DNA of 64,000 bases, taken from contig ONND01000001.1 in the NCBI GenBank assembly GCA_900319105.1, forward strand, positions 62,001 to 126,000, in the 5' to 3' direction. Made by a program: the position numbers and the translations under genes. This stretch comes from an uncultured Bacteroidales bacterium. GTDB lineage: Bacteria; Bacteroidota; Bacteroidia; Bacteroidales; Paludibacteraceae. A model generated the notes under the pieces. It had not been told where the DNA came from, searched no databases, and saw nothing but the letters and a program-made list of their open reading frames with translations. This document shows positions 7,209-15,594 of this stretch, piece after piece; position 1 is the stretch's first letter, and each line of letters begins with the position of its first letter.

Positions 7209-9824
7209 ATGGCAAATAATCAATATTATCAACCGGGAGGCAATAATCAGTATTATCAACCGGGAGGCAGTAATGCCTACTATCAAAGCGGAGGCAATCA
7301 GCAGTATTACATGCAGGACCCTCAGCAGGGCGGCGACAACGAAGATGAATCGATGAGTTTCAATCCCATCGAGTGGTTGTTTACGTTCCTGCATTACTGG
7401 TATCTGTTTGTGATAGCGTTAGTGATAGCGATGGGTCTGGCAACGCTCAAGAATCGTCGTTGGATACCAAGCTATCTGTCGCAAGGAACGATTGTAATCA
7501 AGGAGAACACGGGTTATGGCGGTTCCAGTTTGTCTCTGATGCAGGGTTTTGGTGTCGATGCCGGTTATAAGAACGTGAATAACCAGATGATTATGCTGGG
7601 TTCGTACGACTTGACAAGCCGCGTGGTGGATTCGTTACCGTTCCTGAACGTAGAGTATATCACGCAAGGTCGTTTCAAGACGCGCCAACTCTATCGTCAG
7701 ACGCCTATTTTAGTCGAACCCAAGCATATAGATGCCCGCGCTTATGGTATTCTTTACCAGGTGAACTTTAACAGCGATGGTTCGCTGCGGATCTCTTCCA
7801 CGGACGAGGCGGTCGATCTGAACTTGGTGGTACATTACGGCGAACCCATTAGTTGCCATCTCTTCGACATCGTCATCTGGCCGACCGAGCTGATGGTGAA
7901 CTCCGGTAAGATCTATTTCCGCTTCCGTACGCATGAGTCGCTTGTTGATGAGTTCATGAGTCGTCTGCAACTGAGTTTCGTAACTGAGGGATCGACTGTG
8001 CTTTCGCTTTCGATGGTCAGCGAGACGCCACAACGTGATTGCGAGTATCTGGACAAACTGGCTCAGATATACTTGCTGCAGAATCTGGAACAGAAGAACG
8101 AAGTAGCGGAGAACTCAATCCGATTCATCAATGAGCAGTTGAAAAGCTTACAGGCATCCTTGCAGGTCAGCGAAGGTGCGATGACCGATTTCCGTCAGGA
8201 GAACAAATTCGTTGATGTGAACTCCTATGCGGGACAGCTGATGGGTATGATTGCCGGCTATGACCAACAATCGATGGAGTTGCGTTTGCGCGAGACCTAT
8301 TTCGATTATCTCATCAATTATATTCATACCAATATCGAATCCGGGGCTGTGATTGCACCGACGACGATGGGCGTGAATGAACCGATTCTAATGGGTCTTG
8401 TCCAGCAGTTGAACGACCTGCGTATCCAGCGTGGCGAATTGACGGAGAAGAATGTTTATTACGCCAAATACACGAAGGATATCGAGAATGTAAAGAAAGC
8501 AATTGAGGAGGTTGTAACATCCATGCGGGCATCGCTAAGCATAGAGAAAGAAGACCTGAAACGTCGTTATGCAGAGGTGGAGAAATCTATTAAGACCCTG
8601 CCGCAGAAAGAACTGCAGATGGTAGCTATCGAGCGTAATTACCGTATTGACGATAACTACTATACTTTCTTCCTGCAGAAACGCGCAGAGGCGGAGATTC
8701 AGAAAGCATCGAACACACCGGACAACAGCATTATGGATAAAGCCCGCACTACGGCTATCATGAATGCCAAGGCGAAATCGAAGACGACATCCACCTATCT
8801 TATCATTGGTTTCCTTATCCCGTTAGTACTGATCATCCTGAGCGAGTTGCTCAATAACAAGATCCGCTCGCCGAAGGATGTAGTGAAGCTCAAATTCTTC
8901 CGTCTCATCGGTACGCTTCGCCATGCACGCAGCCAGAACCCGACGCTCGTTCGGGCTTCGCCCCGATCTAGTTATGCCGAGATGCTACGCGCAATACGTA
9001 CACGGATAGAGTTCGTGCTTCGCCGTAAAGAGAAAATGGTGATCTGTATCACTTCTACGGAATCCGGTGATGGAAAAACCTTCCTCTCAACCAACCTGGC
9101 GGCCCTTTATGGCATGACCGGAAAGAAGACGTTGCTGGTGGACTTGGATCTCCGTAAACCGAATATCCACACCAAACTGGGCTTGGAGAACGGATTAGGT
9201 GCTTCCAACTACCTGATAGGCGATTGTGAGGCAGAGGATATTTTTATCCGCAATACTCCGTTCGGCTTTGATTTCGTGCGCGCCGGTACGATTCCTCCTA
9301 ACCCGGGAGAATTGGTGCACACCGACAAACTGGTTGAAACCATCCGTAAAGCGCGTGAGGAATACGATTTCATCGTTATTGATACATCGCCTATCGGACT
9401 GGTTCCTGACGCGTATGCTATTATTGAGCAAAGCGATTTGTGCCTGTTCGTTATCCGGTGTATGCAGACCAATAAGGCTTTCTGCAAGCAAACGCTTGAG
9501 CAAATGTCGGAGGTAGTAGATACCCCGGAGAAAGTTCAGTTGGTTCTCTCCGATATCCCGACCGAAGGACGTCACTCGTACGGTTCAGGCTATGGTTATG
9601 GTTATGGCGGTTACGGCGGTTATGGATACGGCCACCTCGGTTATGGCGGTTACGGTGGCTATGGCTACGGTTATGGCGGAGATAATGGCAAATCGAAGCG
9701 TTATGGTAAGTTGTATGGCAAACTGTATGGCAAGTTCATCAACGATGAGAAAGCGTATCGCTCGTACCATTATTACCACCACGACGAGGACGACGAGGAG
9801 TCGAAGCAGCAGACAACCGATTAA
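7209..9824 (+). CDS. Wzc-like tyrosine autokinase / chain-length regulator
   Basis: Bacterial tyrosine kinase that drives and times polysaccharide polymerisation and export. It has 871 residues from the ATG at 7209; a TTG six bases upstream is less likely. The N-terminus carries repeats of the type NNQYYQPGG (residues ~3-38). Next come a Wzz domain with a first membrane helix (~63-80), a coiled-coil region (~290-470) and a second membrane helix (~530). The kinase domain has Walker A SGDGKTFLSTN (~620), Walker A' LLVDLDLRKPN and Walker B FIVIDTSPI. The C-terminus is a Gly/Tyr-rich tail (YGYGYGGYGGYGYG) plus YRSYHYYHHDEDDEE, an expanded Tyr cluster for autophosphorylation. Confidence 0.9.
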   Translation: MANNQYYQPGGNNQYYQPGGSNAYYQSGGNQQYYMQDPQQGGDNEDESMSFNPIEWLFTFLHYWYLFVIALVIAMGLATLKNRRWIPSYLSQGTIVIKENTGYGGSSLSLMQGFGVDAGYKNVNNQMIMLGSYDLTSRVVDSLPFLNVEYITQGRFKTRQLYRQTPILVEPKHIDARAYGILYQVNFNSDGSLRISSTDEAVDLNLVVHYGEPISCHLFDIVIWPTELMVNSGKIYFRFRTHESLVDEFMSRLQLSFVTEGSTVLSLSMVSETPQRDCEYLDKLAQIYLLQNLEQKNEVAENSIRFINEQLKSLQASLQVSEGAMTDFRQENKFVDVNSYAGQLMGMIAGYDQQSMELRLRETYFDYLINYIHTNIESGAVIAPTTMGVNEPILMGLVQQLNDLRIQRGELTEKNVYYAKYTKDIENVKKAIEEVVTSMRASLSIEKEDLKRRYAEVEKSIKTLPQKELQMVAIERNYRIDDNYYTFFLQKRAEAEIQKASNTPDNSIMDKARTTAIMNAKAKSKTTSTYLIIGFLIPLVLIILSELLNNKIRSPKDVVKLKFFRLIGTLRHARSQNPTLVRASPRSSYAEMLRAIRTRIEFVLRRKEKMVICITSTESGDGKTFLSTNLAALYGMTGKKTLLVDLDLRKPNIHTKLGLENGLGASNYLIGDCEAEDIFIRNTPFGFDFVRAGTIPPNPGELVHTDKLVETIRKAREEYDFIVIDTSPIGLVPDAYAIIEQSDLCLFVIRCMQTNKAFCKQTLEQMSEVVDTPEKVQLVLSDIPTEGRHSYGSGYGYGYGGYGGYGYGHLGYGGYGGYGYGYGGDNGKSKRYGKLYGKLYGKFINDEKAYRSYHYYHHDEDDEESKQQTTD
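7215..7295. repeat. 27-bp coding repeat at the kinase N-terminus
   Basis: Three 27-bp units encode NNQYYQPGG, NNQYYQPGG and SNAYYQSGG. A degenerate fourth unit (NQQYYMQ) follows. The first two differ by one base. Confidence 0.85.
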
Positions 9825-9873
9825 CGCATGTGCGTGCGCGTGTACCTTAATTTATAATAAATGCAAAAAAAAC

Positions 9874-9904
9874 TTGCATATATACAAAAAAAGCAGTAAT
9901 TTTG
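9874..9904 (+). promoter_or_regulatory. Bacteroidota promoter for the DUF1846 gene
   Basis: TTG (9874-9876) and TAATTTTG (9897-9904) are separated by 20 nt, with TTGCATATATAC and an A tract between. The ATG begins only 10 nt after the -7 element, so the mRNA is probably leaderless or nearly so. Confidence 0.85.
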
Positions 9905-9913
9905 TACCCGATT

Positions 9914-11395
9914 ATGCAACAAGCATTCGATAACGATAAATATATCCGCATTCAATCGGAGCATATCCGTGAGCGAATAGCGCAGTTTGGCAACAAGCTT
10001 TACCTTGAATTAGGCGGCAAGTTGTTCGACGATATGCATGCGAGTAGAGTGTTGCCCGGTTTTCTGCCGGACAGCAAGTTGCGTATGCTTACCCAGTTGC
10101 GCGATTCGCTGGAGATTATTATCGTTATTTCAGCCGAGGATATAGAGCGCAATAAGGTTCGCCAGGATTTGGGTATCACGTATGATGAGGATGTGCTTCG
10201 TCTGCGCGAAGCCTTTATCGAGCGTGGATTTATGGTGTCTTCGGTGGTGATTACGCACTATGCAGGTCAGCGTTCGGCAGACTCGTACCGTCAGCGTTTG
10301 GAGCGGAAAGGCATCAAGGTGTATTATCATTATATCATTGACGGCTATCCGCATAATGTGGATCTAATCGCGTCGGAGGACGGGTTTGGACGAAATGATT
10401 ATATTGAGACCACGCGTCCCTTGGTAGTCGTTACGGCGCCGGGACCCGGTAGCGGTAAGATGGCGGTTTGCTTGAGTCAGTTGTATAATGAACAAGTGCA
10501 CGGTCATGAGGCCGGATATGCGAAATTTGAGACGTTCCCTGTTTGGAATTTACCGCTCAAACACCCGTTGAATGTTGCCTATGAAGCGGCAACGGCGGAT
10601 CTGCAGGATGTCAATCTGATTGACCCCTTCCATCTGGAAGCATATGGCAAGACGGCGGTGAACTACAACCGTGATGTGGAGATTTATCCGGTTCTGGATG
10701 CACTCTTCACCTCTATCTACGGCAAGAACCCGTATAAGTCGCCCACCGATATGGGAGTGAATATGGTAGGGTTCTGTATCAGCGATGATGATGCGGTGCG
10801 CGAGGCAAGCAAACAAGAGATAATTCGTCGTTATTTTCAGGCTCTATGCCATTTGGCGAACGGCAAATGTAACGATGCAGAGATTAAGAAACTGGCGTTG
10901 TTGCAGCAGCAGGTGGGCATCAATACTGCCTATCGCCGTACGACGGTAGCTGCCCGTGAACGTCGTGCCCTGACAGGAGCTTTGCATGATGGTATTTTTT
11001 CCCATGCAGCGGCTATCGAATTGCCGAACGGAAGAATTATCACGTCCGAGGCCGGCGATTTATTGGGTTCGTCGGCAGCCCTGCTCCTGAATGCGATGAA
11101 AGAGTTAGCGGGTATTGACCATTCCGTGCGACTCATTCCGCAAAACATCATCGAGCCGATCCAGCAGACCAAGATTAACTACCTGCATGGTCAAAATCCG
11201 CGTCTGCATACGGATGAAGTGCTGGTGGCACTGTCCGTATTGTCGCTGCAAGATGAGAACTGCCGTAAGGCATTGGCAACCCTTCCGATGCTCAAAGGCT
11301 GTCAGGCACACTCCACGGTGATGCTCAAGGAAGTGGACTGGAGAACATTTAAGAAATTAGGTATAGATTTAACAACAGACCCTGCAAAAAAATAA
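9914..11395 (+). CDS. DUF1846 (UPF0371) family protein
   Basis: Conserved protein of unknown biochemical role, 493 residues, full length for the family. Recognisable segments include the N-terminal YLELGGKLFDD, YHYIIDGYPHNVDLI and VVTAPGPGSGKMAVCLSQLYNE, which resembles a nucleotide-binding loop. Also present are GKNPYKSPTDMGVN and the C-terminal GRIITSEAGDLLGSSAALLLN. The ATG at 9914 was chosen because an upstream TTG at 9902 overlaps the promoter. The stop codon is directly followed by the cobalamin riboswitch with no room for a separate promoter between them. Confidence 0.88.
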   Translation: MQQAFDNDKYIRIQSEHIRERIAQFGNKLYLELGGKLFDDMHASRVLPGFLPDSKLRMLTQLRDSLEIIIVISAEDIERNKVRQDLGITYDEDVLRLREAFIERGFMVSSVVITHYAGQRSADSYRQRLERKGIKVYYHYIIDGYPHNVDLIASEDGFGRNDYIETTRPLVVVTAPGPGSGKMAVCLSQLYNEQVHGHEAGYAKFETFPVWNLPLKHPLNVAYEAATADLQDVNLIDPFHLEAYGKTAVNYNRDVEIYPVLDALFTSIYGKNPYKSPTDMGVNMVGFCISDDDAVREASKQEIIRRYFQALCHLANGKCNDAEIKKLALLQQQVGINTAYRRTTVAARERRALTGALHDGIFSHAAAIELPNGRIITSEAGDLLGSSAALLLNAMKELAGIDHSVRLIPQNIIEPIQQTKINYLHGQNPRLHTDEVLVALSVLSLQDENCRKALATLPMLKGCQAHSTVMLKEVDWRTFKKLGIDLTTDPAKK

Positions 11396-11486
11396 GCAAA
11401 GAGCGTAAGAGAACTCGGGTGAGAATCCCGGACTGACCGGCAACTGTGATGACCTGATGGTCTAAGCCAGATCGCTTACACTTTGC
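11396..11486 (+). promoter_or_regulatory. Cobalamin riboswitch
   Basis: The conserved aptamer core is visible as GGTGAGAATCCCGGACTGACC, then GGCAACTGTGA and TAAGCCAGA. The closing stem pairs GCAAAG (11396-11401) and GTAAG (11405-11409) with CTTAC and CTTTGC (11475-11486). Downstream, AGTCC (~11496) could pair with GGACT in the aptamer, and TCCT..AGGA forms a small hairpin just before the btuB start, a plausible switch on translation. It directly follows the DUF1846 stop codon. Confidence 0.93.
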
Positions 11487-11519
11487 GCGATTGAGAGTCC
11501 TCCAGGAATAGGACGAACA

Positions 11520-13547
11520 ATGAATAAAAAGATTCTTTTCATACTGATTCTCGCACTCTGTGCACACTCTGCTTTCGCTACCGGCGAGGCAGAGATAGAC
11601 TCCATATACAACGACTTCCGTATTGACGAGGTTGAGGTAACGGCGCGTACCTTAACCAAGGATGTTATTGTCCCTCAAACGCTTAAAGGAGCAGAACTGC
11701 AGGACCTGAATGCGCTTTCTGTGGCGGATGCCTTGCGTTATTTTGCGGGAGTGCAAATCAAGGATTATGGCGGAGTAGGCGGAATCAAGACCATTAACGT
11801 GCGCTCGATGGGCAGCCAGCATACAGCGGTCTATTATAACGGCGTGCAGTTAGGGAATGCCCAGAACGGACAAGTGGACTTAGGTCGCTATTCGTTGGAT
11901 AACATGGAGCAGATTGAGCTCTACAATGGTCAGAAATCCGATATCTTCCAGTCTGCTCGGGAGTTCGGATCGGCAGGAAATGTGTATCTTACGACTCGTA
12001 AACCATATTTTAAGGCCGGCGAACGGGTGCATGTGCGTGCGCAGATGCGTTTTGGCTCATTTGCATTAGCGAACCCCAATGTGGGAGTCGATATCAAACT
12101 GACGGACCAATTATCGCTTACGATGGATGCGGAGTATGTGTATTCGAGCGGTAAGTATAAGTTCCGTTATAAACGGGTTCTTCCTAACGGCGATACGGCG
12201 TACGATACCACAGCTGTACGGCAAAATGGCGATATTAACGCCGTTCGGGCTGAGATAGGGCTTCATGACTACTATAGCTCAACGGGGTTCTTCCGTATTC
12301 ATGCTTATAACTACTGGTCGGAACGAGGTATTCCGGGGGCAATTGTCAATAATGTATGGCGTAATGGCGAGCGACTTTGGGATAGAAACACTTTTGTCCA
12401 GGCGCAATGGCAAGACGAGTGGTTTAACCGCTGGAGCATGCGTGTCCTTGCTAAATGGGCGAATGATTACACGCATTATAAGAATTATGACGAACGTCTC
12501 TTGCCTTCCAATAATGAGTATCTGCAACAAGAGGCTTACCTGTCGTTTGCCAATAAGGTACAAATCTTCAATTGGTGGGATGTTTCGGTTGCATATGATT
12601 TCCAGTATAATGCACTTTCCCGCGAGAATTTGTTATTGGATGCTGAGCCGGAACATTTTCATCGGAAAAGTCATTGGCTGAGTGCCGCTACGGCGTTTAA
12701 TGTCAAGGAATACCTGCGCATGCAGGCATCCGTCTTGATGACGGCTGTGGATGACAATAAGCCGCGTATTACTCCGGGTATCTTCTTCTCTTTCCGTCCT
12801 TATCCCAAGATGGACTTGAGCCTGAATGCGTTCTACAAGCAGAGTTACCGTTACCCGACGTTCAATGATCTCTATTATACTGACCTCGGAAATGCCAACC
12901 TTCGGCCGGAGTTGGCGCGCCAGCACTCGGTTGAAATAGCTTATCGCAAGGCGGCCAAACAGTATAACCTGTCTTTCTCCGCCTCCTATTACTATAATCG
13001 CGTGACGGATAAAATCATCGCTTATCCTAAAGGACAGCAGTTCCGATGGACGATGTTGAACTTAGGGGAGGTGAAGATCAACGGCGTTGATGCCAAGGCG
13101 GACATGTCTTTCTATCTGCCGTTGCGTTTTGTGTTGCATACGCGCTTTAACTACACCTATCAAAAGGCCATTGATGTTACCGACCCGAATGACACCTATT
13201 ATAAAAACCAAATTCCTTATATCCCGCGTCATAGTGGTAGTGCGGTAGGAGGACTTGAGTGGACCAGCCGCCGCGGAGACCATTATGGTCTGAACTACTC
13301 GTTTATCTATGTGGGCGAGCGCTATAGCCAACAGGAGAACACTATCTATAACTACGTGCTGCCCTGGTACACGCATGACCTTACGCTATATGGAGAGTGG
13401 GGGATTAACTCTGTACAGAAAGAGCGCCTGGTCTGGCTCAAAGCAAATCTCGAAATCAACAACCTGCTCGGACAGGACTACGAAGTGATTCAGAACTATC
13501 CGATGCCTAAACAAAACGTACGATGCACCATAGCCATAAGATATTAA
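11520..13547 (+). CDS. btuB: TonB-dependent vitamin B12 receptor BtuB
   Basis: Outer-membrane receptor that imports corrinoids using TonB energy, 675 residues. It has a signal peptide (MNKKILFILILALCAHSAFA). The plug domain follows with a TonB-box-like DEVEVTA and GGVGGIKTINVRSMG...YYNGVQLGNAQNG. The rest is a 22-strand-type barrel ending in NVRCTIAIRY with a terminal aromatic residue. The cobalamin riboswitch immediately upstream supports B12 as substrate. The 3' end overlaps the next gene by 25 bp. In gut Bacteroidota BtuB pairs with a surface lipoprotein lid (BtuG), and a BtuG-like protein is encoded next. Confidence 0.93.
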   Translation: MNKKILFILILALCAHSAFATGEAEIDSIYNDFRIDEVEVTARTLTKDVIVPQTLKGAELQDLNALSVADALRYFAGVQIKDYGGVGGIKTINVRSMGSQHTAVYYNGVQLGNAQNGQVDLGRYSLDNMEQIELYNGQKSDIFQSAREFGSAGNVYLTTRKPYFKAGERVHVRAQMRFGSFALANPNVGVDIKLTDQLSLTMDAEYVYSSGKYKFRYKRVLPNGDTAYDTTAVRQNGDINAVRAEIGLHDYYSSTGFFRIHAYNYWSERGIPGAIVNNVWRNGERLWDRNTFVQAQWQDEWFNRWSMRVLAKWANDYTHYKNYDERLLPSNNEYLQQEAYLSFANKVQIFNWWDVSVAYDFQYNALSRENLLLDAEPEHFHRKSHWLSAATAFNVKEYLRMQASVLMTAVDDNKPRITPGIFFSFRPYPKMDLSLNAFYKQSYRYPTFNDLYYTDLGNANLRPELARQHSVEIAYRKAAKQYNLSFSASYYYNRVTDKIIAYPKGQQFRWTMLNLGEVKINGVDAKADMSFYLPLRFVLHTRFNYTYQKAIDVTDPNDTYYKNQIPYIPRHSGSAVGGLEWTSRRGDHYGLNYSFIYVGERYSQQENTIYNYVLPWYTHDLTLYGEWGINSVQKERLVWLKANLEINNLLGQDYEVIQNYPMPKQNVRCTIAIRY

Positions 13548-15412
13548 TTTACTTTGTACTTAGTACTTTGTCCCTTTGTCTCTTCTCTTGCAGGGGCGAC
13601 GAAGTCGTTTATCCTACTATCGGTTCGCATGTCACGGATGAGGTGCGCGAGGGCGGATTGTATGTGCTTTGTGAAGGAAACATGGGCTCGAATAAGGCTC
13701 GTCTGGATTATATTAATCTGGAGAAAGGCGATTATTATTCCAATTGGTATGGTTCGCAGAACCCGAAGCAAGTGAAGGAGTTAGGGGACGTCGGCAATGA
13801 TTTACAGCAGTACGGCACCCGTCTCTATGCCGTCATCAACTGCTCGCATAAGGTGGAGGTGATGGACGCGCAGGCGCGGCATATAGGCCAGATAGATATT
13901 CCGAATTGCCGCTATTTGGCGTTCAAAGGAAGCAAACTGTATGTCAGCGCGTATGTGGGGTCTGTGGCGAATCCGGATATGTTAGGGTCTGTCTTTGAGA
14001 TAGATACTGTCACTCTGTCTGTTACGCGGGAAGTGAAAGTGGGGCATCAGCCGGATGAACTCTGTGTAGTGGACGATCGTCTCTACGTCTGCAATTCCGG
14101 AGGCTATCTCACCAATCGTTATGACTCCACGCTTTCGGTTATTGACTTGCAATCATTTACGGAGATCGAAAAGATTACGGTTGGCCTGAATCCGACACGG
14201 GTTCGTGTGGATAACCGGAAGCGTCTTTGGGTTTGTACACAAGGGAACTATGCTGATAAAGACCCGATGCTGGTAATCCTTGACCAATCGGCTATTGTAA
14301 AACGTATCAATACGGCTTGTGCCAATATATCTATTGCCGGTTCAACGGCGTATGTTATTGATAACAAGCAGAATACGCTGCGGGCATTTTCTACGGTTGA
14401 CTATACGGAGCAGCCTTGCCCTATTACCATTAAAAACTACGAGCATCCGTATGGCCTTTTAGCTACGGACGATGTTTTGTATATTACGGACGCCAAGAAC
14501 TATGTCTCTTCCGGTCTGCTGCATTGCTATGGATACGACGGCTGTGAGCATTGGAATGCCAAGACGGGGGACATCCCGGGACACCTATGCCGCGTATCAG
14601 GAGCCTATGATCTCAGCGGAGAGACAACCAAAAAGGACACAACGAAGCACTCGCCGTATATCAAACGTGTATATGAGTACCTGCCCGGAATGGGACAGTT
14701 TGTCAATGAACTGCCGAAATACGAAGTGGGTGACGATGCGGCGTCTATGTGCCGCAAATGCGAACAATCGATTGCCAACAATGCCGGAGGAATGATTTCA
14801 TTGGGAGGATGGGGTGGCTATGTCACTTTCGGTTTTGATCATCCGGTGGAGAATAAAGCCGGCAAGGATATCCAGATCCTCGGCAATGCCTTTTGTATGT
14901 CCGGCAGCACGGAATACGGCAGTAGCGAACCGGGTATCGTGATGGTGAGCCGAGATGAGAACAAGAACGGCAAACCGGACGACACATGGTACGAATTAAA
15001 GGGGTGCCTTTATGACGACCCGCAGACGAAACATCATACCTCGCGAACCTATACGCGGGAGGGCGACACCCTGCAAAATCCGTTCCATAAACATCCCTAT
15101 TATCCGCAATGGATGACAGCGGACGAATACACCCTCACGGGAGCTCTTCTTCCGCCGCAGTCGGTTATGGTAAGCGGTCAGAGAGTACAGCGTATTTTGG
15201 ATTTCGGCTATGTGGATAATAAACCCAATACGGACAAAGAAGGTACTTCCTTTGATCTCTCCTGGGCGGTAGATGCGTCAGGTCAACCGGTGAACCTCCC
15301 TTCTGTGGACTTCATCCGTGTCTATAATGCCGTCGATGAAGTTCTGCCGCAGACAGGCGAACTGAGTACCGAGATAACCGGAGCTGTCGATTTACACATC
15401 GACGCCCAATGA
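13523..15412 (+). CDS. BtuG-like surface lipoprotein with an extra C-terminal domain
   Basis: Likely cobalamin-capturing surface lipoprotein that sits on BtuB. It has 629 residues, with lipobox LFSC at ~23. Residues ~40-330 are a YncE/DUF5074-like beta-propeller (GGLYVLCEGNMGSNKARLDY, QPDELCVVDDRLYVCNSGGY, NPTRVRVDNRKRLWVCTQGN). Residues ~390-629 form a second domain (GGMISLGGWGGYVTFGFD, SRDENKNGKPDDTWYELKG, LDFGYVDN). I know this second domain from separate surface proteins of Bacteroidota B12 loci, so this looks like a fusion of two lipoproteins. The signal-peptide core is encoded by heptanucleotide repeats at 13550-13584. The 5' end overlaps btuB. Confidence 0.8.
   Translation: MHHSHKILIYFVLSTLSLCLFSCRGDEVVYPTIGSHVTDEVREGGLYVLCEGNMGSNKARLDYINLEKGDYYSNWYGSQNPKQVKELGDVGNDLQQYGTRLYAVINCSHKVEVMDAQARHIGQIDIPNCRYLAFKGSKLYVSAYVGSVANPDMLGSVFEIDTVTLSVTREVKVGHQPDELCVVDDRLYVCNSGGYLTNRYDSTLSVIDLQSFTEIEKITVGLNPTRVRVDNRKRLWVCTQGNYADKDPMLVILDQSAIVKRINTACANISIAGSTAYVIDNKQNTLRAFSTVDYTEQPCPITIKNYEHPYGLLATDDVLYITDAKNYVSSGLLHCYGYDGCEHWNAKTGDIPGHLCRVSGAYDLSGETTKKDTTKHSPYIKRVYEYLPGMGQFVNELPKYEVGDDAASMCRKCEQSIANNAGGMISLGGWGGYVTFGFDHPVENKAGKDIQILGNAFCMSGSTEYGSSEPGIVMVSRDENKNGKPDDTWYELKGCLYDDPQTKHHTSRTYTREGDTLQNPFHKHPYYPQWMTADEYTLTGALLPPQSVMVSGQRVQRILDFGYVDNKPNTDKEGTSFDLSWAVDASGQPVNLPSVDFIRVYNAVDEVLPQTGELSTEITGAVDLHIDAQ
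13550..13584. repeat. Heptanucleotide array encoding a signal peptide core
   Basis: Units tactttg, tacttag, tactttg, tcccttt and gtctctt run in register. They encode the hydrophobic stretch IYFVLSTLSLCLF of the BtuG-like lipoprotein. Confidence 0.75.
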
Positions 15413-15458
15413 TTAACATATTAAATCGTTCCATTTGTGCTTAAATTAGCTTTCAAAC

Positions 15459-15502
15459 ACGGCAAAAAGACGGCAACGACACGGCAACGACACGGCAACG
15501 AA
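15459..15502. repeat. Tandem array, 4 x 11 bp
   Basis: Units acggcaaaaag, acggcaacgac (twice) and acggcaacgaa total 44 bp. It is intergenic between the BtuG-like and DUF4465 genes. Confidence 0.9.
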
Positions 15503-15594
15503 CTATAATGATACAACAATAAAAGAACGAGACAAAGGTTCAAAAACCTCTAAAATAAACCATATTTATTAACTATTTAAACAACAAAAACATT

